In this document: one piece after another, positions 46,416-55,451 of the stretch
How the letters are laid out: every line of letters starts with the position of its first letter
How positions within the stretch are numbered: the first letter of the stretch is position 1
Notes under the pieces: model-generated
The model's input: only the letters and a program-made list of their open reading frames with translations
The model's database searches: none
What the model was told of the DNA's origin: nothing
Program-made: the position numbers and the translations under genes
Source: Bifidobacterium breve
GTDB lineage: Bacteria; Actinomycetota; Actinomycetes; Nanopelagicales; Nanopelagicaceae
Length of the DNA: 64,000 nucleotides
Direction: 5' to 3'
Assembly: GCA_945885625.1 (NCBI GenBank)
Contig: CAMCYS010000007.1
Span: forward strand, 1 to 64,000

Positions 46416-48962
46416 TCAGTGCGCTGCATCATCCCAGCTCTTACCCACGCCCACGTTCACATCAAGTGGCGCTTTAAGTGGATATGCCCCGCCCATCTCG
46501 TTACGAACCAAAGCAGTCAACTCTTCTAACTCTCCCTTTGCAACTTCGAAGATTAATTCGTCGTGTACTTGAAGAAGCATGCGAGACTGCATCTTTGCTT
46601 TAACCATTGCGACATCTACGTTTAGCATTGCCTGCTTGATGATGTCGGCAGCTGAACCTTGGATTGGTGAATTAAGTGCTGCGCGTTCCGCAATTTCACG
46701 GCGCATGCGATTGTCATGAGTTAAATCAGGCAAGTAACGACGGCGACCCATAACGGTTTCGGTGTACCCGACTTTGCGGGCTTCTTCGACTACATTCTTT
46801 AAGTAGTCACGGATGCCACCGAAGCGTTGGAAATAGCGATCCATTAAATCTGTAGCTTCCGGTGGTGAAATTGAGAGTTGCATCGATAGACCGAAGGATG
46901 AAAGTCCATATGCCAAGCCATATGACATAGCTTTAATTTGGCGGCGCATTTCGGGATCTACATCTTTTGCCTTAACCCCGAATACTTCAGCCGCTACTGT
47001 GGCATGTAGGTCTTCGCCACTTTCGAAGGCAGCCAGCAGATTTTCATCATGGGAGAGGTGGGCCATGATGCGCATTTCAATTTGGCTGTAATCAGCGGTA
47101 AGTAGTGTTTCATAACCTTTGCCTGCTATGAAGGCTGCGCGAATCTTACGACCTTCTTCAGTGCGCACTGGAATGTTCTGTAAGTTTGGACCAGTTGAGG
47201 AAAGGCGACCAGTGGCGGCGACCGTCTGTTGGAAGTGAGTATGAATGCGGCCGTCTTCAGCTATCTTGTTTAGCAGGCCCTCGACCGTGGTCTTTAACTT
47301 ATTGGTTTCGCGAATCCGAAGTAGTGATTGCAGTAATGGGTGCTTAGTCTTTTCAAAGAGCCATTCAAGGGATTCGGCATCTGTCGTAAAGCCAGTTTTA
47401 ATCTTCTTAGTCTTAGGAAGCTTCAATTCATCGAATAAGACAACCTGTAACTGCTTTGGAGATGCCACATTAAACTCATGGCCGGCGGCTTCGTGAGCGG
47501 CTATACTCTCGCGAGCTACTTCACCATCAAAGAACTCTTTTAACTTAGTTAGTTCTTTTTCATCTACAGAGATACCAGAGTTTTCCAGGCGAGCTAATAA
47601 GTTTGCGATAGGTAGTTCGAGTTCGACAAATAGCTTTGTTAGCGATCTGGAATCGAGTTCTTTCTGAAGTGATTCTCGCAAGGTAAAGAGCGCAGGAGCA
47701 CTCACTTCGGTTGAGCCACTTCCCCACCGTTCAAGTAGCGATGCAACGTCTTGATTTCGAACGCCAGGATTAACTAAGTAGGCCGCAATTTCGGTATCAA
47801 AAATCAAACCAGCCACTGGATGAGCTCGAGCGAGCGTTTTGGCATCATGCATAATTTTGGGAATCGAAGCATCACTGAGCCAGTCACCGAGTTCACCACT
47901 GTTAACGGTGAATGATTCACCGTTTGCCAGCGCTACGGAATAACCTGATAAGCGACCATCTGTGAATTGCGGCAGCAACGCAATCTCACCTTTAGCAGCC
48001 ATGATCTTCGTGGTCGCATCTTTCGGGGTGACTTCTTTGGCAATTTCAAATAGAGCTAGCGGTTCTTCGACTTTCTTGGCGCTCTTTGAATTTAGTAGTG
48101 GCCCCAAGCGATCTTTCAAAGTGCGAAATTCTAAGGTGGCAAAGATCGGCGCAATCTTGCTCTCTTCGATTGGTTGCCAAGCTAAATCGTTAAGAGATAG
48201 CTCAATTGGAACGTCATGAATTAGTTGAGTTAGCTCGCGGTTCTTTGCAATGGAGTCGAGATTATCGCGCAACGATTCGCCCGCTTTGCCCGCTACTTGA
48301 TCTGCTTTATTCAGTAACTCTTTCAGTGATCCGTATTCGATAATCCACTTAGCGGCGGTTTTCTCACCAACACCTGGAACTGAAGGTAAGTTATCACTGG
48401 GGTCCCCGCGTAGCGCTGCAAAATCTGGATACTGCGCAGGGGTCAACATGTACTTCTCTTCAACGGCCGCAGGTGTCATGCGCGCCATTTCGCTGACGCC
48501 ACGCTTTGGGTACAGCACTGTGGTTTTATCGTTGACTAGTTGGAAGCTATCGCGGTCTCCGGTACAGATAGCAACTTCGAAACCATCGGCTTCGGCGACT
48601 TTGGAAATGGTTGCAATAATGTCATCGGCCTCGAAGCCTTCGCGTTCGAATTGGGTGATACCAAAGGAATCAACTAGCTCGTGTAGATATGACATTTGCG
48701 AACGAAACTCATCAGGGGTCTTAGCACGATTCGCTTTATATTCTGGAAAAATCTCAGTGCGAAAAGTCTTGCGTGAAACATCAAAGGCTACGGCGATGTG
48801 CGTGGGTTTCTCTTCCTTAATCAGTGAGATCAACATGGTGGCAAAGCCATAAATTGCGTTGGTGTGCTGGCCACTGGCGGTCGTGAAATTCTCGGCCGGT
48901 AGCGCGAAGAAGGCGCGATATGCCATTGAGTGGCCATCAATTAGCAAAAGGCGCTTGGTCAT
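46416..48962 (-). CDS. polA: DNA polymerase I
   Basis: PolA fills gaps in repair and Okazaki fragment processing. The 848-residue protein has an N-terminal 5'-3' exonuclease (LLIDGHSMAYRAFFAL; EREGFEADDIIAT) and a degenerate proofreading domain in which the DxE metal site is replaced (IALLPQFTDGRLSGYS). The C-terminal polymerase has LLTADYSQIEMRIMAHLS, RRQIKAMSYGLAYGLSSFGL and LLQVHDELIFEV. Loss of proofreading residues is usual in actinobacterial PolA. TAAGAT 6 bases before the ATG suggests a leaderless transcript. Confidence 0.96.
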   Translation of the reverse strand: MTKRLLLIDGHSMAYRAFFALPAENFTTASGQHTNAIYGFATMLISLIKEEKPTHIAVAFDVSRKTFRTEIFPEYKANRAKTPDEFRSQMSYLHELVDSFGITQFEREGFEADDIIATISKVAEADGFEVAICTGDRDSFQLVNDKTTVLYPKRGVSEMARMTPAAVEEKYMLTPAQYPDFAALRGDPSDNLPSVPGVGEKTAAKWIIEYGSLKELLNKADQVAGKAGESLRDNLDSIAKNRELTQLIHDVPIELSLNDLAWQPIEESKIAPIFATLEFRTLKDRLGPLLNSKSAKKVEEPLALFEIAKEVTPKDATTKIMAAKGEIALLPQFTDGRLSGYSVALANGESFTVNSGELGDWLSDASIPKIMHDAKTLARAHPVAGLIFDTEIAAYLVNPGVRNQDVASLLERWGSGSTEVSAPALFTLRESLQKELDSRSLTKLFVELELPIANLLARLENSGISVDEKELTKLKEFFDGEVARESIAAHEAAGHEFNVASPKQLQVVLFDELKLPKTKKIKTGFTTDAESLEWLFEKTKHPLLQSLLRIRETNKLKTTVEGLLNKIAEDGRIHTHFQQTVAATGRLSSTGPNLQNIPVRTEEGRKIRAAFIAGKGYETLLTADYSQIEMRIMAHLSHDENLLAAFESGEDLHATVAAEVFGVKAKDVDPEMRRQIKAMSYGLAYGLSSFGLSMQLSISPPEATDLMDRYFQRFGGIRDYLKNVVEEARKVGYTETVMGRRRYLPDLTHDNRMRREIAERAALNSPIQGSAADIIKQAMLNVDVAMVKAKMQSRMLLQVHDELIFEVAKGELEELTALVRNEMGGAYPLKAPLDVNVGVGKSWDDAAH

Positions 48963-48968
48963 GCTCCC

Positions 48969-48992
48969 ATCTTAGGTTGATCGCGTTAGACT
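48969..48992. promoter_or_regulatory. Divergent promoters polA / thioesterase
   Basis: Only 38 bp separate the two start codons. TAAGAT (48969-48974, minus) is 6 bases before the polA ATG; TAGACT (48987-48992, plus) is 8 bases before the thioesterase ATG. Neither gene has room for both a leader and a separate promoter. Confidence 0.5.
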
Positions 48993-49000
48993 CATGGACT

Positions 49001-49420
49001 ATGACGCAGAATGAATCTTTTGATTATTTAGCAGCAATCCGTGCTCGAGGTACTGGCGAACTCGATAGCAAAATGGGGATCGAGATCATCGAAGCTTCGC
49101 CACAACGACTAGTTGGCACCATGCCAGTTATTGGTAATCGCCAACCAATGGGTCTGTTACATGGTGGCGCTAATGTTGTTTTGGCTGAGAGTTTAGGTTC
49201 GGTTGGGTCACTGATTCACGCGGGTGCGGGTCGTAAAGTTGTAGGCATAGATATCAATGCCACTCACCATAAATCTGCAACAGCAGGAATTGTCACAGGT
49301 GTCGCTACGGCTATCTCTCTAGGCAAAACCATGTGTAGTTACGAGATTGTGATTACCAATGAAATGGGCGAACGAACCTGTACGGCACGAATTACTTGCT
49401 TTATCCTTGCCGAGCGATAG
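49001..49420 (+). CDS. Hotdog-fold thioesterase (PaaI/MenI-like)
   Basis: This 139-residue acyl-CoA thioesterase candidate has the 4HBT/PaaI core NRQPMGLLHGGANVVLAESL, where the HGG motif and the following glutamate are catalytic in the family. ATG 49001 (MTQNESFDYLAAIRARG) is chosen because the longer frame overlaps polA. Actinobacterial relatives are often next to polA. The substrate (aromatic acyl-CoA or 1,4-dihydroxynaphthoyl-CoA) cannot be decided from sequence. Confidence 0.88.
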   Translation: MTQNESFDYLAAIRARGTGELDSKMGIEIIEASPQRLVGTMPVIGNRQPMGLLHGGANVVLAESLGSVGSLIHAGAGRKVVGIDINATHHKSATAGIVTGVATAISLGKTMCSYEIVITNEMGERTCTARITCFILAER

Positions 49421-49503
49421 CCGTTCTCGCTAAGGTTACGGTCGTGTAAGCGTCCGTGTGAACGTTGGGGCTTCCGACAGAACTATCAGAATTGGAGAGC
49501 GCT

Positions 49504-50790
49504 ATGGCAAAAAGTCTAACCCTCCTTACTCTAGGTAGGTCAGCCTTGCTCTTTCTTGCTCTGCTCATATTTCCAGTTCTTCTCTCATCTCCCGCGCAGG
49601 CAGAGACTCCTACAAAACTTTATGGCGTCATTACCAACTCAGAAGGTGAGCCGCTCTCAGATATTGGAATTTCAATTCTTGGTCCAGATGGATTTTCTTC
49701 TCAAGCCGCCACCAACGAGCAAGGTTTGTGGGAAGTACCGATTCTCTCCAAAGGTAGCTACAGCATCACAATTAACGTGGACGATTTACCAGAGGGACAA
49801 GCCTTAACTAATCCGGATAAGGGCACTGTAAAAGCAAATGTCTTTATGCTCGGAGTCGATCTCCGAATCCTCTTTCCGATCGGACCAGGCGTAGTTCAAT
49901 CCTCACTACTCGAGCGCTCTGCGCAACTCACTCTCGATGGAATTCTCTTAGGATTGGTTATCGCGTTAGCTGCACTAGGCCTAAGTCTTATCTTTGGAAC
50001 GACAGGTTTAACTAATTTTGCACATGGTGAGATTCTCACATTGGCAGGACTATTGACCTATTACTTGAGCGCCATAGTCGGCCTACCGGTCTTGGCTGCA
50101 GCCCCTCTGGCGGTATTACTTGGTGCTCTAATTTCTGGATTCCTGCAGGATAAATACTTATGGAAACCACTTCGTAGACGTGGCACTGGTCTTATTGCAA
50201 TGCTCGTGATTTCAATTGGCTTAGCGATATTTCTTCGATACTTCTTCCTCTTTATATTCGGTGGCGATACTCGTCAATTGCCACAATATGCCGGACAAGC
50301 AGGTATTGAGTTAGGTTTGTTAAGTTTCACTCCTAAATCGATTCTTACGACGGTCATTGGAATTCTTTTAATCCTGGGCGCAACTCTCTGGCTGCTTCGT
50401 ACGCGAATGGGTAAGGCTAGTCGCGCCGTTGCGGATAACCCCGCTCTGGCTTCAGCCTCAGGAATCGATGTGCAAAAGGTAATCCGCGCAGTGTGGATAC
50501 TTGGCGCGACCCTTGCTAGTTATGCCGGAGTTGTTGTGACTATTAATCAAGGTGTCAGCTTCTTGATGGGGCAGGATATGTTACTTCTTATTTTCGCAGC
50601 AGTGACACTGGGTGGTTTAGGAACTGCCAATGGCGCACTTGTTGGATCACTCATTATTGGTCTCTTTGTCCAGCTCTCAACGCTTTTTATACCTACCGAA
50701 CTCAAGTATGTTGGCGCTCTTATAGTTCTGATCCTTATTCTCATCATCAGACCACAAGGAATTTTGGGCAAAAAAGAGAGGATTGGGTAA
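49504..50790 (+). CDS. livH: Branched-chain amino acid ABC permease LivH with extracytoplasmic N-terminal domain
   Basis: LivH is one of the two membrane subunits of the high-affinity branched-chain amino acid importer. The 428-residue product is longer than the usual roughly 300. A signal peptide (residues 1-33, ending SSPAQA) precedes a beta-rich domain (about 34-120, with LYGVITNSEGEPLSDIGISI and ATNEQGLWEVP) that looks like a carboxypeptidase-regulatory/Cna-B-type sandwich. The permease follows (from about 135, with IFGTTGLTNFAHGEILTLAG). ATG 49504 has GGAGAG upstream; the frame extends to TTG/ATG-like codons with no support. The extra domain faces outside and might touch LivK (inference). 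Confidence 0.9.
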   Translation: MAKSLTLLTLGRSALLFLALLIFPVLLSSPAQAETPTKLYGVITNSEGEPLSDIGISILGPDGFSSQAATNEQGLWEVPILSKGSYSITINVDDLPEGQALTNPDKGTVKANVFMLGVDLRILFPIGPGVVQSSLLERSAQLTLDGILLGLVIALAALGLSLIFGTTGLTNFAHGEILTLAGLLTYYLSAIVGLPVLAAAPLAVLLGALISGFLQDKYLWKPLRRRGTGLIAMLVISIGLAIFLRYFFLFIFGGDTRQLPQYAGQAGIELGLLSFTPKSILTTVIGILLILGATLWLLRTRMGKASRAVADNPALASASGIDVQKVIRAVWILGATLASYAGVVVTINQGVSFLMGQDMLLLIFAAVTLGGLGTANGALVGSLIIGLFVQLSTLFIPTELKYVGALIVLILILIIRPQGILGKKERIG

Positions 50791-51786
50791 ATGGACTTCC
50801 TCTTTATAACCCAACAAACTTTAAGTGCAACTATCGGAGTGAACACGATTATCTTTGCGCTCGCCGCTATCGGATTAAATATGCACTTTGGCTACACAGG
50901 ATTGCTCAATTTTGGTCAGGCAGGCTTTCTAGCAATTGGGGCATATAGCGTTGCAGTTCCGGTGATTTCCTTTGGATTACCCCTTTGGGTGGCATTCCTA
51001 ATCGGAATATTCAATTCCGTAATTTTCGCGCTACTACTTGGCGTGCCAACTCTTCGTCTACGCGCTGATTATCTTGCCATCGTAACGATTGCTGCAGCAG
51101 AGATAGTTCGCCAGATCGCGCGCTCCGCAACCTTTAACTCAACGTTGGGCGGATCCGATGGAATCACCGGAAAATTTGGCGCTGACTTCTTCGCACTCAA
51201 TCCATTCAAGTCTGGGATAGATACTCCGATCCTTCGTTTTAATGCGAACGATCTCTGGGTCGTCATCACTGGTTGGTCACTTGTCGCTTTCATTGTATTT
51301 ATCATGTGGGTTATGGTGAATTCACCTTGGGGTCGTCTGATGCGAGCAATTCGTGAAGATGAAGATGCGGTCAGATCGCTAGGTAAGAATGTCTACCTCT
51401 ATAAAATGCAATCTCTTATCATCGGTGGCGTAATTGGTACATGTGGTGGCTTTGTCTACGCGCTTTCCCGTCAATCAGTACAACCTGATAATTACGGAAC
51501 GGCGCTGACGTTCTTCGCCTATACGGTCTTAATTCTTGGTGGCGCAGCCCGCGTTTTCTCCCCTGTAATTGGCGCCATGATCTTCTGGTTTTTGATTGTC
51601 TTCATCGAACAGGTGCTCCGTCAAGGTGTTTCAAATAATCTGATCCCCGATTGGCTTATTGGTGCAAATCAGGTGAGCCAGATTCGATTTATGCTGATGG
51701 GACTCGGCCTAATGCTCTTGATGATCTACCGGCCGCAAGGAATTTTTGGCGACCGGAAGGAGTTGGCTCTTGATGCAAAGGCATAG
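50791..51786 (+). CDS. livM: Branched-chain amino acid ABC permease LivM
   Basis: LivM is the second membrane subunit of the importer. The 331-residue protein has about eight to ten helices and the family signatures NMHFGYTGLLNFGQAGFLAIG and SPWGRLMRAIREDEDAVRSLGKN, which contacts the ATPase. The start follows the livH stop without a gap (TAA then ATG). It overlaps livG by 14 bp. Confidence 0.95.
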   Translation: MDFLFITQQTLSATIGVNTIIFALAAIGLNMHFGYTGLLNFGQAGFLAIGAYSVAVPVISFGLPLWVAFLIGIFNSVIFALLLGVPTLRLRADYLAIVTIAAAEIVRQIARSATFNSTLGGSDGITGKFGADFFALNPFKSGIDTPILRFNANDLWVVITGWSLVAFIVFIMWVMVNSPWGRLMRAIREDEDAVRSLGKNVYLYKMQSLIIGGVIGTCGGFVYALSRQSVQPDNYGTALTFFAYTVLILGGAARVFSPVIGAMIFWFLIVFIEQVLRQGVSNNLIPDWLIGANQVSQIRFMLMGLGLMLLMIYRPQGIFGDRKELALDAKA

Positions 51787-52633
51787 TGGAAGTGGAAGTG
51801 ATTTCGTTGAAGTCACAGCGCAAACTCCTGGTTCGGCAAAGCCAGATCCAATTTTAATTGCAGACCACATCACTCGTACCTTCGGGGGACTCACCGCTGT
51901 CAACGTTGCCCATCTTGAGATCCAGCGAGGTTCGATCACCGCGCTTATTGGTCCAAACGGTGCCGGCAAGACGACATTTTTCAATCTGCTAACTGGCTAT
52001 GACTCCCCTAACTCCGGGAGCTGGAGTTTTAATGAGATAGCGCTTAACGGAATTCCGCCACACAAGGTTGCCAGATTGGGCATGGTGCGCACCTTTCAAT
52101 TGACAAAAGCGCTCTATCGATTGACCGTTTTAGAGAATATGGCTCTTGGTGCGCGCGGACAAAAAGGTGAGTCTCTATTTACCTCTCTCTTCCCTTGGCT
52201 CTGGCGGGCTCAGGAGAAAGAGATTACAGAGAAAGCGCTCTCTATTTTGACTAACTTTAAATTGATTGAGAAGAAGGATGACTTTGCCGCAGCCCTCTCG
52301 GGCGGTCAGCGAAAGTTACTTGAGATGGCGCGAGCTCTTATGGTTGAGCCTGAGATGGTGATGCTCGATGAACCGATGGCGGGAGTTAACCCTGCCCTTA
52401 AGCAATCCCTCTTAGAACATATCAAAGATTTGCGCAATGAAGGTAAGACTGTGCTCTTTGTTGAACATGACATGGATATGGTTCGAGAGATCAGTGATTG
52501 GGTTGTCGTTATGTCACAAGGTGAAGTAATTGCAGAAGGAACGCCGACATCGGTAATGAAAAATGAGCAGGTAATCGAGGCTTACCTCGGAGCGCATCAC
52601 GATGTTGATCTCTCGGCAGAGGGCAAGAAGTAA
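51773..52633 (+). CDS. livG: Branched-chain amino acid ABC ATPase LivG
   Basis: LivG is one of two cytoplasmic ATPases of the transporter. The 286-residue protein has an unusual 30-residue N-terminal extension (MQRHSGSGSDFVEVTAQTPG). Walker A GPNGAGKTTFFNLLTGY, signature LSGGQRKLLEMARAL, Walker B VMLDEPMAGVNP and FVEHDMDMV follow. ATG 51773 has AAGGAG 10 bases upstream. It overlaps livM by 14 bp and livF by one base. Confidence 0.94.
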   Translation: MQRHSGSGSDFVEVTAQTPGSAKPDPILIADHITRTFGGLTAVNVAHLEIQRGSITALIGPNGAGKTTFFNLLTGYDSPNSGSWSFNEIALNGIPPHKVARLGMVRTFQLTKALYRLTVLENMALGARGQKGESLFTSLFPWLWRAQEKEITEKALSILTNFKLIEKKDDFAAALSGGQRKLLEMARALMVEPEMVMLDEPMAGVNPALKQSLLEHIKDLRNEGKTVLFVEHDMDMVREISDWVVVMSQGEVIAEGTPTSVMKNEQVIEAYLGAHHDVDLSAEGKK

Positions 52634-53385
52634 TGATGAACTCAATAGTTACGCCAGCTAATACGACTGAAAAATTAGTCGAAGCCAAGAACTTGATAGC
52701 GGGCTACCTCCCTGGGATTAACATCCTTAATGGCTGCAATTTATACGCCACCCAAGGGGAGCTGGTTGGAATTATCGGCCCCAATGGCGCTGGAAAATCT
52801 ACTCTTCTTAAAGCTCTCTTTGGCCTGGTCAAGGTTAGGGAAGGATCAGTCACTCTTCGGGGTGAGGAGATCACGAATATGCGCGCAGATGAACTAGTTG
52901 GGCGTGGCATCGGCTTTGTTCCACAAAGTAATAACGTTTTCCCTTCATTGACTATCGAAGAGAACCTTCAGATGGGTGCATTTCAGTCACCCTCCTTGTT
53001 TGCCGAAAGATTTGATTTTGTAACCGAGCTATTCCCCACACTTGGTACTCGGCGCAAGCAACGTGCTGGCTCTCTCTCCGGCGGTGAACGACAGATGGTG
53101 GCGATGGGACGTGCGCTGATGATGAACCCGTCAGTTCTTCTCCTCGATGAACCAAGCGCCGGATTGTCTCCTGCTCTACAAGATGAGGTATTTGTTCGCG
53201 TTCGTGAAATTAATGAAATTGGCGTTACGGTAATTATGGTTGAGCAAAATGCGAGACGCTGCCTGCAGATTGTTGATCGGGGTTATGTCTTAGATCAAGG
53301 TACGAATGCATATGAGGGAACGGGCAAATCACTCTCAACAGATCCAAAAGTTATCGAACTCTACCTAGGAACTCTGGCACGCTAA
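52633..53385 (+). CDS. livF: Branched-chain amino acid ABC ATPase LivF
   Basis: LivF is the second ATPase. The 250-residue product has GPNGAGKSTLLKALFGLV, the LivF-typical FVPQSNNVFPSLTIEENL, LSGGERQMVAMGRALM and LLLDEPSAGLSP. It starts as TAATG at the livG stop and ends just before the strong hairpin terminator at 53403-53424. No separate binding protein is encoded on this strand; livK faces it. Confidence 0.95.
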   Translation: MMNSIVTPANTTEKLVEAKNLIAGYLPGINILNGCNLYATQGELVGIIGPNGAGKSTLLKALFGLVKVREGSVTLRGEEITNMRADELVGRGIGFVPQSNNVFPSLTIEENLQMGAFQSPSLFAERFDFVTELFPTLGTRRKQRAGSLSGGERQMVAMGRALMMNPSVLLLDEPSAGLSPALQDEVFVRVREINEIGVTVIMVEQNARRCLQIVDRGYVLDQGTNAYEGTGKSLSTDPKVIELYLGTLAR

Positions 53386-53396
53386 TATTTTCATAG

Positions 53397-53430
53397 AAAA
53401 AAGGCCCCCGGAGATCCGGGGGCCTTTTCT
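53397..53430. terminator. Bidirectional intrinsic terminator livF / livK
   Basis: A perfect 10-bp GC-rich stem GGCCCCCGGA / TCCGGGGGCC (53403-53424) is flanked by six A's on the left and a T4 run on the right. It can stop transcription from livF (plus) and from livK (minus). It is the clearest intrinsic terminator in the window. Confidence 0.92.
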
Positions 53431-53446
53431 ATTTCTACTGAGCTAG

Positions 53447-54670
53447 TTACTCGCCCGCAGGAACATCACCAGAGATGAACTCTGCTGGTAGCGCCACGTA
53501 CTTGTCATTAGCTGTGTACTCGTAGATACCCATTGTTGCGTATGAAGGGTCTCCGTTATCTGCGAACTCGACTGGTCCAGAGACTCCGTCATAGTCGATA
53601 TCGACACCATCTGCGATCAATGCCTTGCACTCAGCAAAGGTCGTGCACTTAGTGCCACCCTTTGAAACAGAGACGAGGTTGTCACGGATGGTCTTTCCAT
53701 CTGTGGCTCCACCTTGCTCTGCAGCAAGTGCAATTAGGATCACTGCATCGTATGACTCCGCAGCGTATGAGAAGTCAGTTAGTTCTGGATCTACTCCAAG
53801 AAGGCGCTGTTGAAGGCTGTCATCTGCAAATACACCAGGAAGAGTCGCCTTAACGCCCTTCATGATTCCTGCAGGAAGATCCTTGTAAGCACCGCTTGAA
53901 AGGTTTCCATCAACAAGATATGTCTTTACCTTATCTGGGCCGACTCCCTGCTTGATCATCTCAGTAAGGATCTTGGCAGTCTCATCGAAACCAATAAGTG
54001 CAATAGCATCTGGCTTGGCAGCTTTCGCCTTTGCAACATCTGCTGAGAATTCAGCAGCTTGTGGATTGTAGACAATGTTTGTTGAAGTGCCTGAGAAAGC
54101 CGCTATTGCATACTTAGCAAGACCATTTCCGTAAGCATCATCTAGGTTGAGAACTACGATGTTCTTCGCGCCCTCTTTAGCCATTAGCTGACCAAGGACT
54201 GCTCCCTGGAAAGTATCTGATGGGGCGGTACGGAAGTAGTAGCCATCATCTGCATAGTTTGTGAAGTCAGGTGAGGTATTGGCTGGTGAGAAGTGAACAA
54301 TTCCAGCACTTGCAATCTTATCGATTACTGTGAAGGAAACTCCAGAAGAAGCAGCTCCAACAATTGCGCTCACGCCAGCTGAAATATGTGAGTCAGTTGT
54401 CTGTTGTGCTATGTCAGAACTTGTATCTCCAGAATCGCCACGAATGTGCTCAACATCTGCACCTAGCACTCCACCTGCTTCGTTGATTTCAGCAACTGCT
54501 AAATCAACTCCTGCGAACTCAGGTGGTCCTAGGAAAGCGAGGCTTCCTGTTTCTGGAAGAAGTGAACCAATCTTAAGTGAACTTGAACTGCTATCACTTG
54601 AGCAACCAGCTAAAACTAAGCTGGCAATTGCTGCAGCGACCACGATGGTCGCTTTATGAAATTTCTGCAT
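53447..54670 (-). CDS. livK: Branched-chain amino acid ABC substrate-binding lipoprotein LivK
   Basis: LivK delivers leucine, isoleucine, valine or related compounds to LivHM. The 407-residue product has a lipoprotein signal (MQKFHKATIVVAAAIASLVL followed by lipobox LAGC) and a Ser-rich linker. A Peripla_BP_6-type binding domain follows (KIGSLLPETGSLAFLGPPE at the start, GVSAIVGAASSGVS). ATG 54670 has GGGGAG directly upstream, which rules out the longer frame. It is transcribed toward livF, so it has its own promoter. The 162-bp spacer upstream holds no gene, and no confident promoter was found. Ligand range is not predictable. Confidence 0.94.
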   Translation of the reverse strand: MQKFHKATIVVAAAIASLVLAGCSSDSSSSSLKIGSLLPETGSLAFLGPPEFAGVDLAVAEINEAGGVLGADVEHIRGDSGDTSSDIAQQTTDSHISAGVSAIVGAASSGVSFTVIDKIASAGIVHFSPANTSPDFTNYADDGYYFRTAPSDTFQGAVLGQLMAKEGAKNIVVLNLDDAYGNGLAKYAIAAFSGTSTNIVYNPQAAEFSADVAKAKAAKPDAIALIGFDETAKILTEMIKQGVGPDKVKTYLVDGNLSSGAYKDLPAGIMKGVKATLPGVFADDSLQQRLLGVDPELTDFSYAAESYDAVILIALAAEQGGATDGKTIRDNLVSVSKGGTKCTTFAECKALIADGVDIDYDGVSGPVEFADNGDPSYATMGIYEYTANDKYVALPAEFISGDVPAGE

Positions 54671-54832
54671 TTTCTCCCCTTCGGTAATTACCATCCCAGC
54701 TGCCTTTATCTGAAAATTGAGATATGGCAACCAGACGGATCGCTGAAGCATAACCTCATCCAGCAAAAAGGTAAATCACTTCATGCGGAAATTTCACCCG
54801 ATCCCACGATTACGGCCTGACGAGATGACTCC

Positions 54833-55450
54833 TTAAATTGGGAGTTTTCTACCTTGATCTGGGTCGATTACAGCCAAGGCGACCTCTTTCATGGTGATTC
54901 GTCGATCCATGGCAGCCCGTTGAATCCAAGAAAATGCCTCGGGCTCAGTCAGGTTTAACGCCTTCATCAAAACGCCTTTAGCGCGGTCAATTACTTTGCG
55001 AGTCTCCAGCCGATCATGAAGATCTGCTACTTCTTCAGCTAGTGAGCGCATTTGAGTATGTCGACTGATTGCAATTTCAATTGCTGGCACTAAATCAGAG
55101 ATCGTAAATGGTTTAACCACGTATGCCATTACGCCAGCATCGCGTGCGCGATCAACTAACTCTCGCTGGCTAAATGCCGTCAACATTAGAACAGGGGCAA
55201 TAGAAATAATTTTTTCCGCGGCTGAAATTCCATCCAGGACTGGCATTTGGACATCAAGGATTGCCAAATCAGGTTTATGCTCATTAGCAAAAGTAATTGC
55301 TTCTTCGCCATTAGTTGCTTGCGCAATAACTTCATAACCAGCTTCTGTGAGCATTTCAACTAAGTCCATGCGGATTAAAGTTTCATCCTCGGCGACTAAG
55401 ATGCGAGTGGCGGGTGAAGTTGCACTCTTCTTACTGCTCTGTGAATTCAT
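54833..55450 (-). CDS. Response regulator with ANTAR RNA-binding output domain (PdtaR-like)
   Basis: This 205-residue protein has a receiver domain (residues about 16-135) with acidic pocket VAEDE and phosphate-accepting Asp66 in LAILDVQMPVLDG. A C-terminal ANTAR domain follows (about 148-200, RKVIDRAKGVLMKALNL and AAMDRRITMKEVA). ANTAR proteins bind twin hexaloop hairpins in nascent RNA and prevent termination. No histidine kinase is adjacent. ATG 55450 begins one base after the 3' end of a tRNA gene, leaving no room for a ribosome binding site outside the tRNA. No later plausible start precedes the receiver core. Confidence 0.92.
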   Translation of the reverse strand: MNSQSSKKSATSPATRILVAEDETLIRMDLVEMLTEAGYEVIAQATNGEEAITFANEHKPDLAILDVQMPVLDGISAAEKIISIAPVLMLTAFSQRELVDRARDAGVMAYVVKPFTISDLVPAIEIAISRHTQMRSLAEEVADLHDRLETRKVIDRAKGVLMKALNLTEPEAFSWIQRAAMDRRITMKEVALAVIDPDQGRKLPI

Positions 55451-55451
55451 G

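Noticed and set aside
46416-48962. Missing proofreading site in PolA as a novelty
   Set aside because: Loss of the 3'-5' exonuclease metal ligands is already known for actinobacterial DNA polymerase I.
49504-54670. liv cluster as a recent horizontal acquisition
   Set aside because: Leucine codon use looked slightly richer in CTC than in neighbouring genes, but codons were mixed on inspection and no integrase, repeat or tRNA border was found. A compositional calculation would be needed.
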